This document shows positions 44,555 through 57,725 of a stretch of 64,000 nucleotides of DNA, piece by piece (positions within the stretch are counted from its first letter, which is position 1; the number at the start of each line of letters is the position of its first letter). Origin of the DNA: Stigmatella aurantiaca (GTDB lineage: Bacteria > Myxococcota > Myxococcia > Myxococcales > Myxococcaceae); assembly GCF_900109545.1 (NCBI RefSeq), contig NZ_FOAP01000011.1:1-64000 (forward strand), written 5' to 3'. Below the pieces are notes generated by a model, which saw nothing but the letters and a program-made list of their open reading frames with translations, did not search any database and was not told where the DNA came from. A program made the translations under genes and the position numbers.

Positions 44555-47500
44555 ATGGCACACTTCCCCCATCCACTGACTGGCCTGCTGGAGAGCAGGT
44601 ATCACGACGGAGAGCCCATGGTGCGCAGGGGGGGGTACGCGCTTCATCAAACCATTCATGAGAGTGAGCGCTCGCTCATCATCCGGGCGACCCGGCTCAA
44701 GGACGAATGCCCGGTCCTGCTCAAGTTCCCTGTCAGCGACTACCTCGATCGGCGCCGCATCCTGGAACTCCGGCGTGAGTACGCCATCTCCCGCCGCGTC
44801 GAGGGGGATGGGATCGTCCGGGTGCTCGGACTTGAGGAGTTTCCCGACCGGCCGGGGCTCGTCCTGGAGGACTTCGGCGGCGCTTCTTTGAGCCAGGTGC
44901 TGAAGCAGCGTGTGCGGCTGGACGTGGAGACCTTCCTGGACTTCGCCTTGCGCATCACCACAGCGCTCGGCCACATCCACCGCAAAAGCGTCATCCACAA
45001 GGACATCAAACCGCACAACATCATCGTCAACCCCCAGACAGGGGTTCTGAAACTCACGGACTTCTCTCTTTCGGTGGCCCTTGCTCGGGAAGTGGTCTCC
45101 CCCGAGAGCCTCACGCATCTGAGGGGTACGCTGGCTTACATGGCCCCTGAGCAGACGGGGCGCATGAACCGGGCCGTGGACTCCCGCGCGGACTTCTACG
45201 CCTTGGGCGCCACCTTCTTCGAGATGCTCACCGGCCGGCACGTCTTCCCCACCAGCGTGCCACTGGAGTTGCTCCACGCCCACGTCGCCCAGCTTCCCTG
45301 CTCACCACAAGAGGTGGTCGCCGGCATTCCCTCTGTGCTGGCGGACATCGTGCTCAAGCTGCTGGCCAAGGATCCGGAGGACCGTTACCAGAGCGCCGCG
45401 GGGCTCATCGCCGATTTGGAAAAGTGCCGGCTCCAGCTTCAGGAGGGAACTGCCGGGCGCACCTTCACCTTGGGCTCCGCGGACCGTTCCCAAGGCTTCC
45501 AATTGCCGCAGGGGCTCTACGGGCGTGCCTCGGACATTGAACTGCTGACGGAGTTACATGCGCGCGCGGCAGCCGGACGTTGCCAGTTGCTGCTGATCAC
45601 CGGCTCGGCGGGCATTGGCAAGTCCTCCCTGGTCAACGAGCTGCACAGGACCACGGTGGCCAGCCAGGGGCGGTTTGCTTCAGGCAAGTGCGATCAGCTC
45701 CATCGGGGGGTGCCTTTCGACGCCGTTCTTCAGGCGCTGCGGCATCTCGTGCGCCAGACCCAAACCGAGGAGCCAGCGCAGGTGGCCTTCCTGCGCGAGC
45801 GCCTGTTGGAGACGCTCGGCTCGAACGCGGGGGTGCTCGTCGAGGCCGTTCCCGACTCTCGCGCGCTCCTGGGGGAGCAGCCTCCGGTGGTCCCGCTACC
45901 GGCGAACAGCGGCCACGGCCGGCTCTCCCTGGTGCTGGCGCGCGCGATCCAGGCGTTCGCCATGCCGGGCCAGCCGCTCGTGCTGTTCCTGGATGACCTG
46001 CAGTGGGCCGACAGCGCCACCCTCGGGTTGGTGCAGACGCTCGCGCATGGTCCGGACAGCCATCACCTGCTGCTGGTGGGCGCCTACCGGGACGTCGAGG
46101 TCTCCGAGACTCACCCCCTGTCACTCATGCTCAATGAGTTAAGCGCCTCGGGCACGCCGCCTCAGACCCTCTACCTGGCGCCACTGGGCCCACGAGAGGT
46201 GGCTCAGCTGGTGGGTGACGTCACGGGTGCAAGCGAGCCACAGGCCCTGGAGCTGGGGAGCCTCATCCACACGAGGACAGGAGGCAACCCCTTCGTCGTC
46301 AAGGAGTTCCTTCGGTTCCTGTACGAACAAGGCTTGCTGCGCGCCAGCTCGCGCGGCACGGGGTGGGAATGGGACTTCTCCGAGCTCAAGTCCCAGGAGA
46401 TTCCAGAGGACGCGGCGGGGCTGATGGCGGTGGAACTCCGCCGGTTGCCTCCAGACACAGTGGAGTTGCTGCAGCTGGCCTCATGTCTGGGGGTCGTGTT
46501 CGGATTCCGCGACCTCACGATCGCCCACGGCGCCACGAGCGCGGAGACGGCGCGCGTGCTCTGGAGCGCCATTGAGCGTGGGCTCGTGCTGCCACTCAGC
46601 CCTGATTACCTGCTGCTCGATCCCCACGGGGATACCGTGTCCCCGGATTTCGATGTGCCCCTGCGCTTCCTCCACGATCGGGTGCGCCAAGCGGCCTACA
46701 CGCTCAGCCCCGAGGCCGAGCGAGCCACCTGCCACGTGCGGACGGGCTTGCGTTTGTACGAGGACGCCCGCGCCGCGGGGAAGTTGGAAGAGCGGGCGTT
46801 CACCTTCTTGCCGCACCTGGGCCATGGTCTGGAGCGCATCGCTCCAGACATGCGGCTCGAGCTGGCCGACCTCCACCTGCGGGCGGGGCAGCGGGCGAAG
46901 GCCTCGGGCTCGTACCGCACCGCATGCGAGCTGTTCCGCGCCGGCAGCACCCTGCTGCCCGCTTCCCCCTGGGAGCATGAGCACGATCGGTCCTTCGCGC
47001 TGCACTTGGAGTACGCGGAATCCAGTTCCCTGGCGGGGGATTTCGAGGTGGCCAGCACCTACTTCGAGACGCTGCGGGCACAGGCGAACACCCCGGCCCA
47101 GCGGGCCATGGTACTCGGCCTGCGGGCTCAGCTGGCCGCCCTGAACAACCAGTACGCCGAGGCGCTGGAGTTGAGCCTCGAGGGCTTGCGCATGCTGGGC
47201 GTCGAGTGCCCAGCCTCGCTGGACATGGCGCAGCTGTCGGCTCAGCGGCGGGAGGTTTCGGGCCTGCTGAAAGGGCGCGAAGTGGCGGAATTGCTCCAGT
47301 TGCCCCGGCTGAACGATCCTCAGGTGGCGCTGATTCATGGCCTGCTGGCCGCCGCCGTGATCCCCACCTACTTCGTGGCACAGCATGCCCTCATGTGGCT
47401 GGCGCTCCAGCTCGTCAAGCTGTCGCTGGAACACGGCAACAGCCGCTTCTCCCCCTACGGTTACGTGCTGCTTGGCTTTATTCACTCCAGTGAGTTGGAT

Positions 47501-49975
47501 GACCCATTCACGGGGCAGGAGCTCGGGCAGCTGGCCATCGAACTGACCAGCCGCTTCCAGGATCCGATGGCCCAGGCCCACGTGCGCTTTGTGCATTCAG
47601 CCTTCATCAACCACTGGGTGCGAGGCTCCCGGACCAGTGTGGAGCTGCTCACGGCGGCCTATAAAGACGCGATGGAGGGCAGAGATTGGAAGCGGGTGGC
47701 GCACTGCCTCATCGTGCGAGCCTCGCTGCGGCTCTCTCTGGGGGATCCCCTCCCGGAACTCCTGGAGGAGAACCAAAAGTTCCTTGAGCTGCTGAAGCCG
47801 TTCAAGGATCACGGCAATCTCACCACCTTCCGGTACCTCCAACAGACCGTGCTGATGTTGACCGGCGCCGAGAAAGTCCCCGAGCATTCGCCCGACATCC
47901 AGTGGCCGCTGTCACACGCGTACCAGGCAGTCCTGCTGACCGAGCAGCACTACCTGATGGGCCGGCCCAAGCAGGCGCTGGAGAGTGCTGAGGCAGCCAT
48001 GCCTTGGCTGGTCTCCGTCACCGGCCAGGCCTTGCTGGTGACGCATGCGTTCTATCATGCCATGAGCGCAGCGGCAGTGTCCCTGGACGATCCTCGGACC
48101 CTGGAGCCACTGCTCGCGGTGATAGAGAAACACCTCGCCTATCTGGAGAAGTGTGCTCACCGGGCTCCGGAGAACTACGCGCCCCACCACCTCCTGGTCC
48201 GCGCGGAGTTCGCCCGCGTGAGGCGGCAGGAGCAGGAAGCACTTCAAACGTATGAGGAGGCCATTGCCGCCGCTCGCGAGAGCAGGCTCCCCAATATGGA
48301 AGCACTCGCCTGTCAACAGGCCTGCAGCCTCCAGGTGGAGCGGGGACGGCGGCCCCATGCCTACGCCTATCTGCTGGAGGCACTCAATGCCTGTGAGCGC
48401 TGGGGCGCTTATGGAAAGGTCAACCAACTGTTGGCCGAGCACGCGTCTCTGCTACGCACCTATGGAGGGGCTGCTGGCCGATGGGGCGCGGTGGCGCGGC
48501 TGAAGCCCGCGGAGACTGGCGCCGGGGCCACCTCCGAGTCACGCAATGAAATGCTGGATATGACCTCCGTGATGAAAGCTTCGCAGACCATCTCCAGTGA
48601 GTTGCAGTTCTCACAGTTGGTGGCCAACCTCATCAGCATCGTCATGGAGAGCGCCGGGGCGCAGCGAGGTGTGCTGGTACTCAAGCGGGAGCAGGACTTC
48701 TTCGTCGAGGCGGTAGCGGAGGTGGGCAACCGCGACAGCCCCCTGATGCCTTCTCAGCCCGTGGCCCTCAGCGATGCGCTTTGCCATGCCATTGCGCATC
48801 AAGTCCTGCGCACCGGTGCCACCGTGGTGCTGGATGACGCGTGTGTTCAGGAACCCTTCCGCACGGACGTCTACATTTCCCAGCGCGGTGTACGCTCGGT
48901 GCTGTGCGCCCCCATCTTCCACCGCAAACACTTGCTCGGCCTGTTCTACCTGGAGAACAACCTGGCCGCTGGGGCTTTCAACGGCAGCCGCCTCGAGGTG
49001 CTTGGCATTCTCTCGGCCCAGGCCGCGATCTCCATCGAGAATGCCGCGCTGTATCGCGAGCTCGAGGAGCACAGCCTCAACCTTGAGCGGCGCGTCACCG
49101 AACGCACCGATCAGCTCCACCTGACGAATGCCCAGCTGCGGCACACGCTGGAGACGCTCAAGACCATAAACGCACAGATCCTCACCCAGGAGAAGCTTGC
49201 CTCGTTGGGTGTGCTCACCGCAGGCATCGCGCACGAGCTGAGGAACCCGTTGAACTTCATGAGTAACTTCGCCGAACTCTCACTGGAGTTGCTTCAGGAA
49301 TTGGCGGAGGATCTGGGTGGCGACACAGAGCTCCCGTCCCTCTGGCGTGAACGGCTCCTGGCCTTGCTGAATGAGCTGACGCGGAACTCCGTCAAGGTGT
49401 GTGAGCACGGGCACCGCGCCACCAGCATCATCGACGGGATGTTGAGGCATGCGCGCACCCACCAGGGGGAGCGGAACCTGACCGACATCAACCAACTGGT
49501 GGATGAGGCCGTTCGCTTCATCCAGCATGGGCTGCGCTCTCAGACCCCCAAGGTCGAGGTCACCATCGAGACCGAACTCGACTTCTCCGTGCCCCCATTG
49601 CCCCTGGCCGCCGAGGACATCCGCCGGGTCATCCTCAACCTGCTAGACAATGGCTGCTACGCGGCCCACCACAAGGGACGGCGGCTCGGGCCGGCCTCGG
49701 TGCCCCGGGTGAAGGTATCCACGCGGTGGACAGGCAGCGAGGTGGAGATGCGGATACGCGACAATGGGGAGGGCATTCCTCCGGCTGTCCGGGACCGGCT
49801 CTTCACCCCCTTCTTCACGACCAAGCCTCCGGGGAAAGGAACCGGGCTGGGCCTGTCCATCAGCCACGACATCATCGTCGTCACCCACGGCGGTACGTTG
49901 CGCGTGGAGTCCGAGGAGGGACAGTACGCGGAGTTCATCCTCACGCTGCCGGGCGAGGCCAGCTTGTCTTCGTGA
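44555..49975 (+). CDS. Hybrid Ser/Thr kinase - AAA ATPase - GAF - histidine kinase
   Basis: An 1806-residue signalling protein. Kinase domain about 25-290: VLLKFP lysine, HKDIKPHN (His148) in place of HRD, DFSLS in place of DFG, MAPEQTGRMN. AAA/predictor-type ATPase from about 315: Walker A GSAGIGKSS (350-358), Walker B LFLDDLQWAD. A long helical-repeat region follows to about 1350. GAF about 1365-1520, then HELRNP with phospho-His at about 1560 and an HATPase (LNLLDNGCYA, DNGEGIPP, GTGLGLSIS). No receiver. ATG 44555 has GGGAAG upstream; an in-frame ATG at 44474 lacks one. Confidence 0.92.
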   Translation: MAHFPHPLTGLLESRYHDGEPMVRRGGYALHQTIHESERSLIIRATRLKDECPVLLKFPVSDYLDRRRILELRREYAISRRVEGDGIVRVLGLEEFPDRPGLVLEDFGGASLSQVLKQRVRLDVETFLDFALRITTALGHIHRKSVIHKDIKPHNIIVNPQTGVLKLTDFSLSVALAREVVSPESLTHLRGTLAYMAPEQTGRMNRAVDSRADFYALGATFFEMLTGRHVFPTSVPLELLHAHVAQLPCSPQEVVAGIPSVLADIVLKLLAKDPEDRYQSAAGLIADLEKCRLQLQEGTAGRTFTLGSADRSQGFQLPQGLYGRASDIELLTELHARAAAGRCQLLLITGSAGIGKSSLVNELHRTTVASQGRFASGKCDQLHRGVPFDAVLQALRHLVRQTQTEEPAQVAFLRERLLETLGSNAGVLVEAVPDSRALLGEQPPVVPLPANSGHGRLSLVLARAIQAFAMPGQPLVLFLDDLQWADSATLGLVQTLAHGPDSHHLLLVGAYRDVEVSETHPLSLMLNELSASGTPPQTLYLAPLGPREVAQLVGDVTGASEPQALELGSLIHTRTGGNPFVVKEFLRFLYEQGLLRASSRGTGWEWDFSELKSQEIPEDAAGLMAVELRRLPPDTVELLQLASCLGVVFGFRDLTIAHGATSAETARVLWSAIERGLVLPLSPDYLLLDPHGDTVSPDFDVPLRFLHDRVRQAAYTLSPEAERATCHVRTGLRLYEDARAAGKLEERAFTFLPHLGHGLERIAPDMRLELADLHLRAGQRAKASGSYRTACELFRAGSTLLPASPWEHEHDRSFALHLEYAESSSLAGDFEVASTYFETLRAQANTPAQRAMVLGLRAQLAALNNQYAEALELSLEGLRMLGVECPASLDMAQLSAQRREVSGLLKGREVAELLQLPRLNDPQVALIHGLLAAAVIPTYFVAQHALMWLALQLVKLSLEHGNSRFSPYGYVLLGFIHSSELDDPFTGQELGQLAIELTSRFQDPMAQAHVRFVHSAFINHWVRGSRTSVELLTAAYKDAMEGRDWKRVAHCLIVRASLRLSLGDPLPELLEENQKFLELLKPFKDHGNLTTFRYLQQTVLMLTGAEKVPEHSPDIQWPLSHAYQAVLLTEQHYLMGRPKQALESAEAAMPWLVSVTGQALLVTHAFYHAMSAAAVSLDDPRTLEPLLAVIEKHLAYLEKCAHRAPENYAPHHLLVRAEFARVRRQEQEALQTYEEAIAAARESRLPNMEALACQQACSLQVERGRRPHAYAYLLEALNACERWGAYGKVNQLLAEHASLLRTYGGAAGRWGAVARLKPAETGAGATSESRNEMLDMTSVMKASQTISSELQFSQLVANLISIVMESAGAQRGVLVLKREQDFFVEAVAEVGNRDSPLMPSQPVALSDALCHAIAHQVLRTGATVVLDDACVQEPFRTDVYISQRGVRSVLCAPIFHRKHLLGLFYLENNLAAGAFNGSRLEVLGILSAQAAISIENAALYRELEEHSLNLERRVTERTDQLHLTNAQLRHTLETLKTINAQILTQEKLASLGVLTAGIAHELRNPLNFMSNFAELSLELLQELAEDLGGDTELPSLWRERLLALLNELTRNSVKVCEHGHRATSIIDGMLRHARTHQGERNLTDINQLVDEAVRFIQHGLRSQTPKVEVTIETELDFSVPPLPLAAEDIRRVILNLLDNGCYAAHHKGRRLGPASVPRVKVSTRWTGSEVEMRIRDNGEGIPPAVRDRLFTPFFTTKPPGKGTGLGLSISHDIIVVTHGGTLRVESEEGQYAEFILTLPGEASLSS

Positions 49976-50069
49976 CGCAGGGCTCTTTTCCAAGTGCTTG
50001 GTCCTGCTGCTGCGCCGCGCTCCCAGTCGGCTCGGGCTGGCGCTCAACGCCCAGTTCTGGGCCCATAAT

Positions 50070-50087
50070 TTTCCGATCTCCCGGAAA
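50070..50087. promoter_or_regulatory. Inverted repeat in the gap before the propeller/M23 operon
   Basis: TTTCCG-N6-CGGAAA within an AT-richer patch 95 bases after the hybrid kinase stop and 93 bases before the next start. It may be an operator or a weak terminator; there is no T run directly after it. Confidence 0.3.
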
Positions 50088-50179
50088 TAATCGTTTTCTA
50101 AGCAACTCGCACTCGCCTCGCGAGAAAACCACTTCGCCACATTGCACCCGCGTGGTTTCTCCCATCGAGCTGAAACAAA

Positions 50180-51040
50180 ATGAAAAAGCCATTTCTGGCA
50201 CTGACAGCGCTGCTGGCCACCCAGGCTCTTGCAGCAGACATCATGAACCCGGCGGATCTGCGGCGTGTGACCAAGGCGCGCGAGCGCCTCGTGCCGGCCG
50301 TCGCGAAGGAGTTCGGCCCCAAGGCGCGCTTCATCCACCTCTTTGGCCAGGGCCGGGTCATGCTGGCGGGCGTGGTCGCGGAGATTCCGGAGCAGCCGCT
50401 GGGCACGGACGAGCTGCCGCTGCTGGCCATTGTCCAGTACGACGAGGTGACGGGCGCCGTCCGCGTGGTGGACCGGGCGTTCAAGTACCGCGAGGCCCGC
50501 TCGGTGGGGCAGGACGTGGCGCTGCTGGATGGCGAGGGCAACCTGCGCCTGCGCGAGGCCAACAGCCGTGAGCGGCTGCTGGCCCGGGGCGTGGGCGGAG
50601 ACCTGTTCCCAACGGCGAAGGGCGACGCACTGGTGGCCACGCTGCAGACGTCCACCAGCCACAAGCACGAGACGTCCGTGGGCATCATCGACCTGAAGGG
50701 CCAGGTGAAGGTGCTGGCGGACGGGCCCGGTGTCGACGCGACGCCCAGCATCTCTCCAGATGGCAGGACGGTCATCTTCGTCTCTGGCCGCACCACCGTG
50801 GCGTCCTTCTACGTCACGGACGTGGACGGCGCGGAGCCCCGGCAGCTCACCAACGTGGGCCTGGAGAACTGGATGCTGTTCGGCGGGCCCCCGAAGGAGT
50901 TCGTCCCCCCGCCCGTCTCCAGCCACCACATGGAGTGGTTGAGTAACGACGTGCTTCGCTACAACGCCGGCGGCGGCGCGTTCTGGACACTGAACGTGCG
51001 CACGGGCGCGGCGGCTCCGGACCTGGGCGGTGACAAGTGA
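50180..51040 (+). CDS. Exported TolB/WD40-like beta-propeller protein
   Basis: A 286-residue protein with a signal peptide (FLALTALLATQALAA). The C-terminal half carries PD40-like propeller blades, best seen as DATPSISPDGRTVIFVSG and YVTDVDGAEPRQLTNVG. Overlaps the next gene as GTGA, so the two form an operon with the peptidoglycan endopeptidase. Function unknown; perhaps periplasmic binding or regulation of its partner. Confidence 0.75.
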   Translation: MKKPFLALTALLATQALAADIMNPADLRRVTKARERLVPAVAKEFGPKARFIHLFGQGRVMLAGVVAEIPEQPLGTDELPLLAIVQYDEVTGAVRVVDRAFKYREARSVGQDVALLDGEGNLRLREANSRERLLARGVGGDLFPTAKGDALVATLQTSTSHKHETSVGIIDLKGQVKVLADGPGVDATPSISPDGRTVIFVSGRTTVASFYVTDVDGAEPRQLTNVGLENWMLFGGPPKEFVPPPVSSHHMEWLSNDVLRYNAGGGAFWTLNVRTGAAAPDLGGDK

Positions 51041-51690
51041 TTGGCTCGATGACGAAGATGCTCACCGCAGTGCTGGCGTTCTCGCTGCTGGCCTTCCCGG
51101 CGGTCTCCTCCGCGCAGACGATGTTCCGATTCCCCGCGTCGCAGCTGGCGGACCAGTGCGGAAACGGCGGCTGCGTGGTGAGCGCGTACCGGGACTACGG
51201 CGGCAGGGACTACGCCTGTGGCGGCGTGCGCTACAGCGGCCACACGGGCATCGACTACGCCCTGGCCGGCGGGTTCAGCAAGATGGACTACGGCGTCTGG
51301 GCGATGAACGCCGCCCGGGGCTACGTCGAGTCCACGGTGGACGGGTACTACGACCGGTGCAACTACTGGGACCAGGGCAACCCGTACGCCGCCTGCGGCC
51401 TCTACACGGCCAACTACATCATCATGCGGCACCCGGATAACACCCAGACCTGGTACTGGCACCTGAAGGCCTGGACGCAGCAGTACGCCCGGGGCACCAC
51501 GCTCACCTGCGGCAACTGGATTGCGCGCGTGGGCTCGTCCGGGGCCTCCACGGGGCCGCACCTGCACTTCGAGTACTGGGTCCCCGGCTACGGCTCGGAT
51601 GACCCGTACTCGGGGGCCTGCGGGACGCCGTACACGCGGTGGACGGCGCAGGGCGCGTACCGGGGCCTGCCCGGCATCACCTGCCAGTAG
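51037..51690 (+). CDS. M23-family peptidoglycan endopeptidase
   Basis: A 217-residue exported LytM-type zinc endopeptidase. Signal peptide LAFSLLAFPAVSSAQ; catalytic motifs YSGHTGIDYA (HxxxD, about 67-76) and GPHLHFEYW (HxH, about 171-179). Several cysteines in the mature part suggest disulfides. The reading frame opens with GTG overlapping the previous stop; an internal ATG four codons later is also suitable. Probably cleaves peptide cross-links in its own or prey cell wall. Confidence 0.9.
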   Translation: MIGSMTKMLTAVLAFSLLAFPAVSSAQTMFRFPASQLADQCGNGGCVVSAYRDYGGRDYACGGVRYSGHTGIDYALAGGFSKMDYGVWAMNAARGYVESTVDGYYDRCNYWDQGNPYAACGLYTANYIIMRHPDNTQTWYWHLKAWTQQYARGTTLTCGNWIARVGSSGASTGPHLHFEYWVPGYGSDDPYSGACGTPYTRWTAQGAYRGLPGITCQ

Positions 51691-51696
51691 CGTCCA

Positions 51697-51745
51697 GGGC
51701 GCGCGCAGCGGCCAGTGCCCGAAGCCCTCAGCCGCTCGCGCGCCC
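51697..51745. terminator. Long GC hairpin between convergent M23 and PKS operons
   Basis: Arms GGGCGCGCGCAGCGGC and GCCGCTCGCGCGCCC pair over 15 bp with one bulged base around an 18-base loop. On the plus strand it is followed by GTCCTTTCCCC. It begins 7 bases after the M23 stop and ends 15 bases before the PKS stop, fitting a shared terminator. Confidence 0.7.
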
Positions 51746-51760
51746 GTCCTTTCCCCTGAG

Positions 51761-55942
<4,182 letters not shown>

Positions 55943-55958
55943 GGGTGAAATCGGTTCG

Positions 55959-56810
55959 TCAGCGAATCAGGCCTTCCTGGATGCCCTGAGGACCGGTCCC
56001 GACGCCTCCGAGCCCTGTCAGCGCCGCAGTGAGCCGCTTCTCCTGCTCGGCGCTGATCACCGTTCCCCGAATCGAGAGGGTGCGCAGGCCAGTGAACGTC
56101 GCGAGCGTGTTGACGCACGCGTCGGTCACCCGCGTGTAGCCCAGGTACAGCCGCTCAAGGACGGGCGCCAGGGGCGCGAGCGCGGCCACCCCGGCGTCCC
56201 CCACCCCAGTCTCCTGAAGACTCAGTGCCCGGAGGCGCTTCAGGCCGGTTAGCCGGGCCAGCCCCGCGTCGGTGATCCGGGTCCCACGCAGATCCAGGGT
56301 CTTCAGCGACGGCGCCAAGGCCAGCCGGGCCAGGCCAGCATCGCTCACCTCGGTCCAGCCCAGGTGCAGCGTCTCGAGCGAGGGCAGCCCGGCGATCACC
56401 TCGATCGCGCGATCGGTGATGGCCGTGCCCGCCAGGTTGAGCGAGCCGAGTGATGTGAGCTTGCCGAGCGAGGCGGCCCCGGCATCCGTGATGCGGGTGT
56501 TGAACAGGTCGAGGATCTTGAGGTGGGGGGCGGCCTGAAGGTGAGCAAAGGCCTCGTCATCGAGCTGCCGGCACCCCGCCAGGGACAAGCCTGGAATGCC
56601 CTTGGCCGAACTCTCGGCGACGAGCTCCTTCAGGAACCACGCCGGCATGCGGGGATCGGGATGGCTGGCATACCAGGGGGCATCCGCGGGGATGGAAACA
56701 GGCTTGCGCGCCCCGGACTCATCCTCCTCCAGGGTGTAGCCGAGCGGCTTGTCAATGCCCCAGAAGATCTGCTCGTAGACGCGAAGGGCCAGCTCGGAAC
56801 TCAGGTCCAT
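55959..56810 (-). CDS. Leucine-rich-repeat (RNI-like) protein in the PKS operon
   Basis: A 283-residue soluble protein. The N-terminal 80 residues contain WGIDKPLGYTLEEDE and WYASHPDPRMPAWFL. From about residue 100 there are about seven repeats of 23-24 residues of the form LxxLDLxxTxITDAGLAxLxxL, like cysteine-containing/RNI LRRs. No signal peptide. The ATG at 56810 has GAGG upstream and overlaps the hydrolase stop by 10 bases. LRR proteins bind proteins; a role in assembly-line scaffolding is a guess. Confidence 0.8.
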   Translation of the reverse strand: MDLSSELALRVYEQIFWGIDKPLGYTLEEDESGARKPVSIPADAPWYASHPDPRMPAWFLKELVAESSAKGIPGLSLAGCRQLDDEAFAHLQAAPHLKILDLFNTRITDAGAASLGKLTSLGSLNLAGTAITDRAIEVIAGLPSLETLHLGWTEVSDAGLARLALAPSLKTLDLRGTRITDAGLARLTGLKRLRALSLQETGVGDAGVAALAPLAPVLERLYLGYTRVTDACVNTLATFTGLRTLSIRGTVISAEQEKRLTAALTGLGGVGTGPQGIQEGLIR

Positions 56811-57715
56811 TTCGGTGACCTCATGAAGTTGGAAGCGAAGAGGGCGGCCTGCTGGGCGAACTCCTCTGGCCGCTCCTGGGGCCAGAAGTGCGAGGCCCCT
56901 TTGCAGGTGTGATGACGGGCGCCTGGGATGACACGGGCGGCGATCTCGGCCATGGCCCCGTAGACCGGGTTGCTCTCGTCGGCCGAGGTGACGAGCACCG
57001 GGCACTTCACGTCGAGCAGGCGCTCGAACTCGCGGCCCGGGTAGCGGTTCTCCATGGTCTGGAAGATGGGGACCAGCATCTCGGCCTCGGCGGCGGGCAG
57101 GCAGCAGGACTCGACGCCCCCGCCCTCGACGTCGCGATAGCCGTATTCGAGCTGGGCCCGCAGCAGCTCTGGATGCCAGCGCTGGAGTGGCGAGCGCTTG
57201 CGCAGCATCTCGAGCGCGGCGTCACGGCTGGAATAACGGCTCAGGCGGTACTGAGTGCGGTTGATGAGCCCCTGGCACAACTCCGACACGGTGGGATCCG
57301 GATCGCGCTTGGCCCGTGGATCCTGGACGGTGGGCTCCACGGCGAGGATGCCCGCGAAGGCCTCCGGCCGAATGCCTGCGGTCAGGAGCATGTCCGTGGC
57401 CCCCGAGCTGTGGCTGATGCCATAGGCGCCGCGCACGCCGAGGGTGTCGAGGAAGAGGCTCAGATCACGGCTGAAGACCTCGAAGGCGCAGCCGCGCTCG
57501 TCCACCGGAGCGCTGCGCCCGTGGCCGCGGCGATCCAGGGCGTAGACGGTGTAGTCACGCGCGAGTTCGCGCGCCAGGAGCATCCACGAGGCGCCCACGA
57601 AGCCCAGCCCATGCGTGAGCACCACGGCCGGACGCCCCTCCTGGGGCTCGTTCCAGCGGAGGTAGTGAATCCTCGTCCCGTCACTGGCAATGAAGTGGGA
57701 GGAAGGCTCGAGCAT
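56801..57715 (-). CDS. Alpha/beta hydrolase of the PKS operon
   Basis: A 304-residue alpha/beta hydrolase. Oxyanion region LTHGLGFVGASW, nucleophile elbow GISHSSGA (SxSxG rather than GxSxG), acid TSADESNPVYG, and histidine GASHFWPQE. Length and cap-like insertion (about 150-210) fit small-molecule esterases or thioesterase-like enzymes. ATG 57715 with GAGGA upstream; 10 bases after the radical SAM stop. It may release, lactonise or edit polyketide intermediates; no thioesterase domain is seen in the PKS proteins here. Confidence 0.82.
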   Translation of the reverse strand: MLEPSSHFIASDGTRIHYLRWNEPQEGRPAVVLTHGLGFVGASWMLLARELARDYTVYALDRRGHGRSAPVDERGCAFEVFSRDLSLFLDTLGVRGAYGISHSSGATDMLLTAGIRPEAFAGILAVEPTVQDPRAKRDPDPTVSELCQGLINRTQYRLSRYSSRDAALEMLRKRSPLQRWHPELLRAQLEYGYRDVEGGGVESCCLPAAEAEMLVPIFQTMENRYPGREFERLLDVKCPVLVTSADESNPVYGAMAEIAARVIPGARHHTCKGASHFWPQERPEEFAQQAALFASNFMRSPKWT

Positions 57716-57725
57716 CGGTGGTTCC

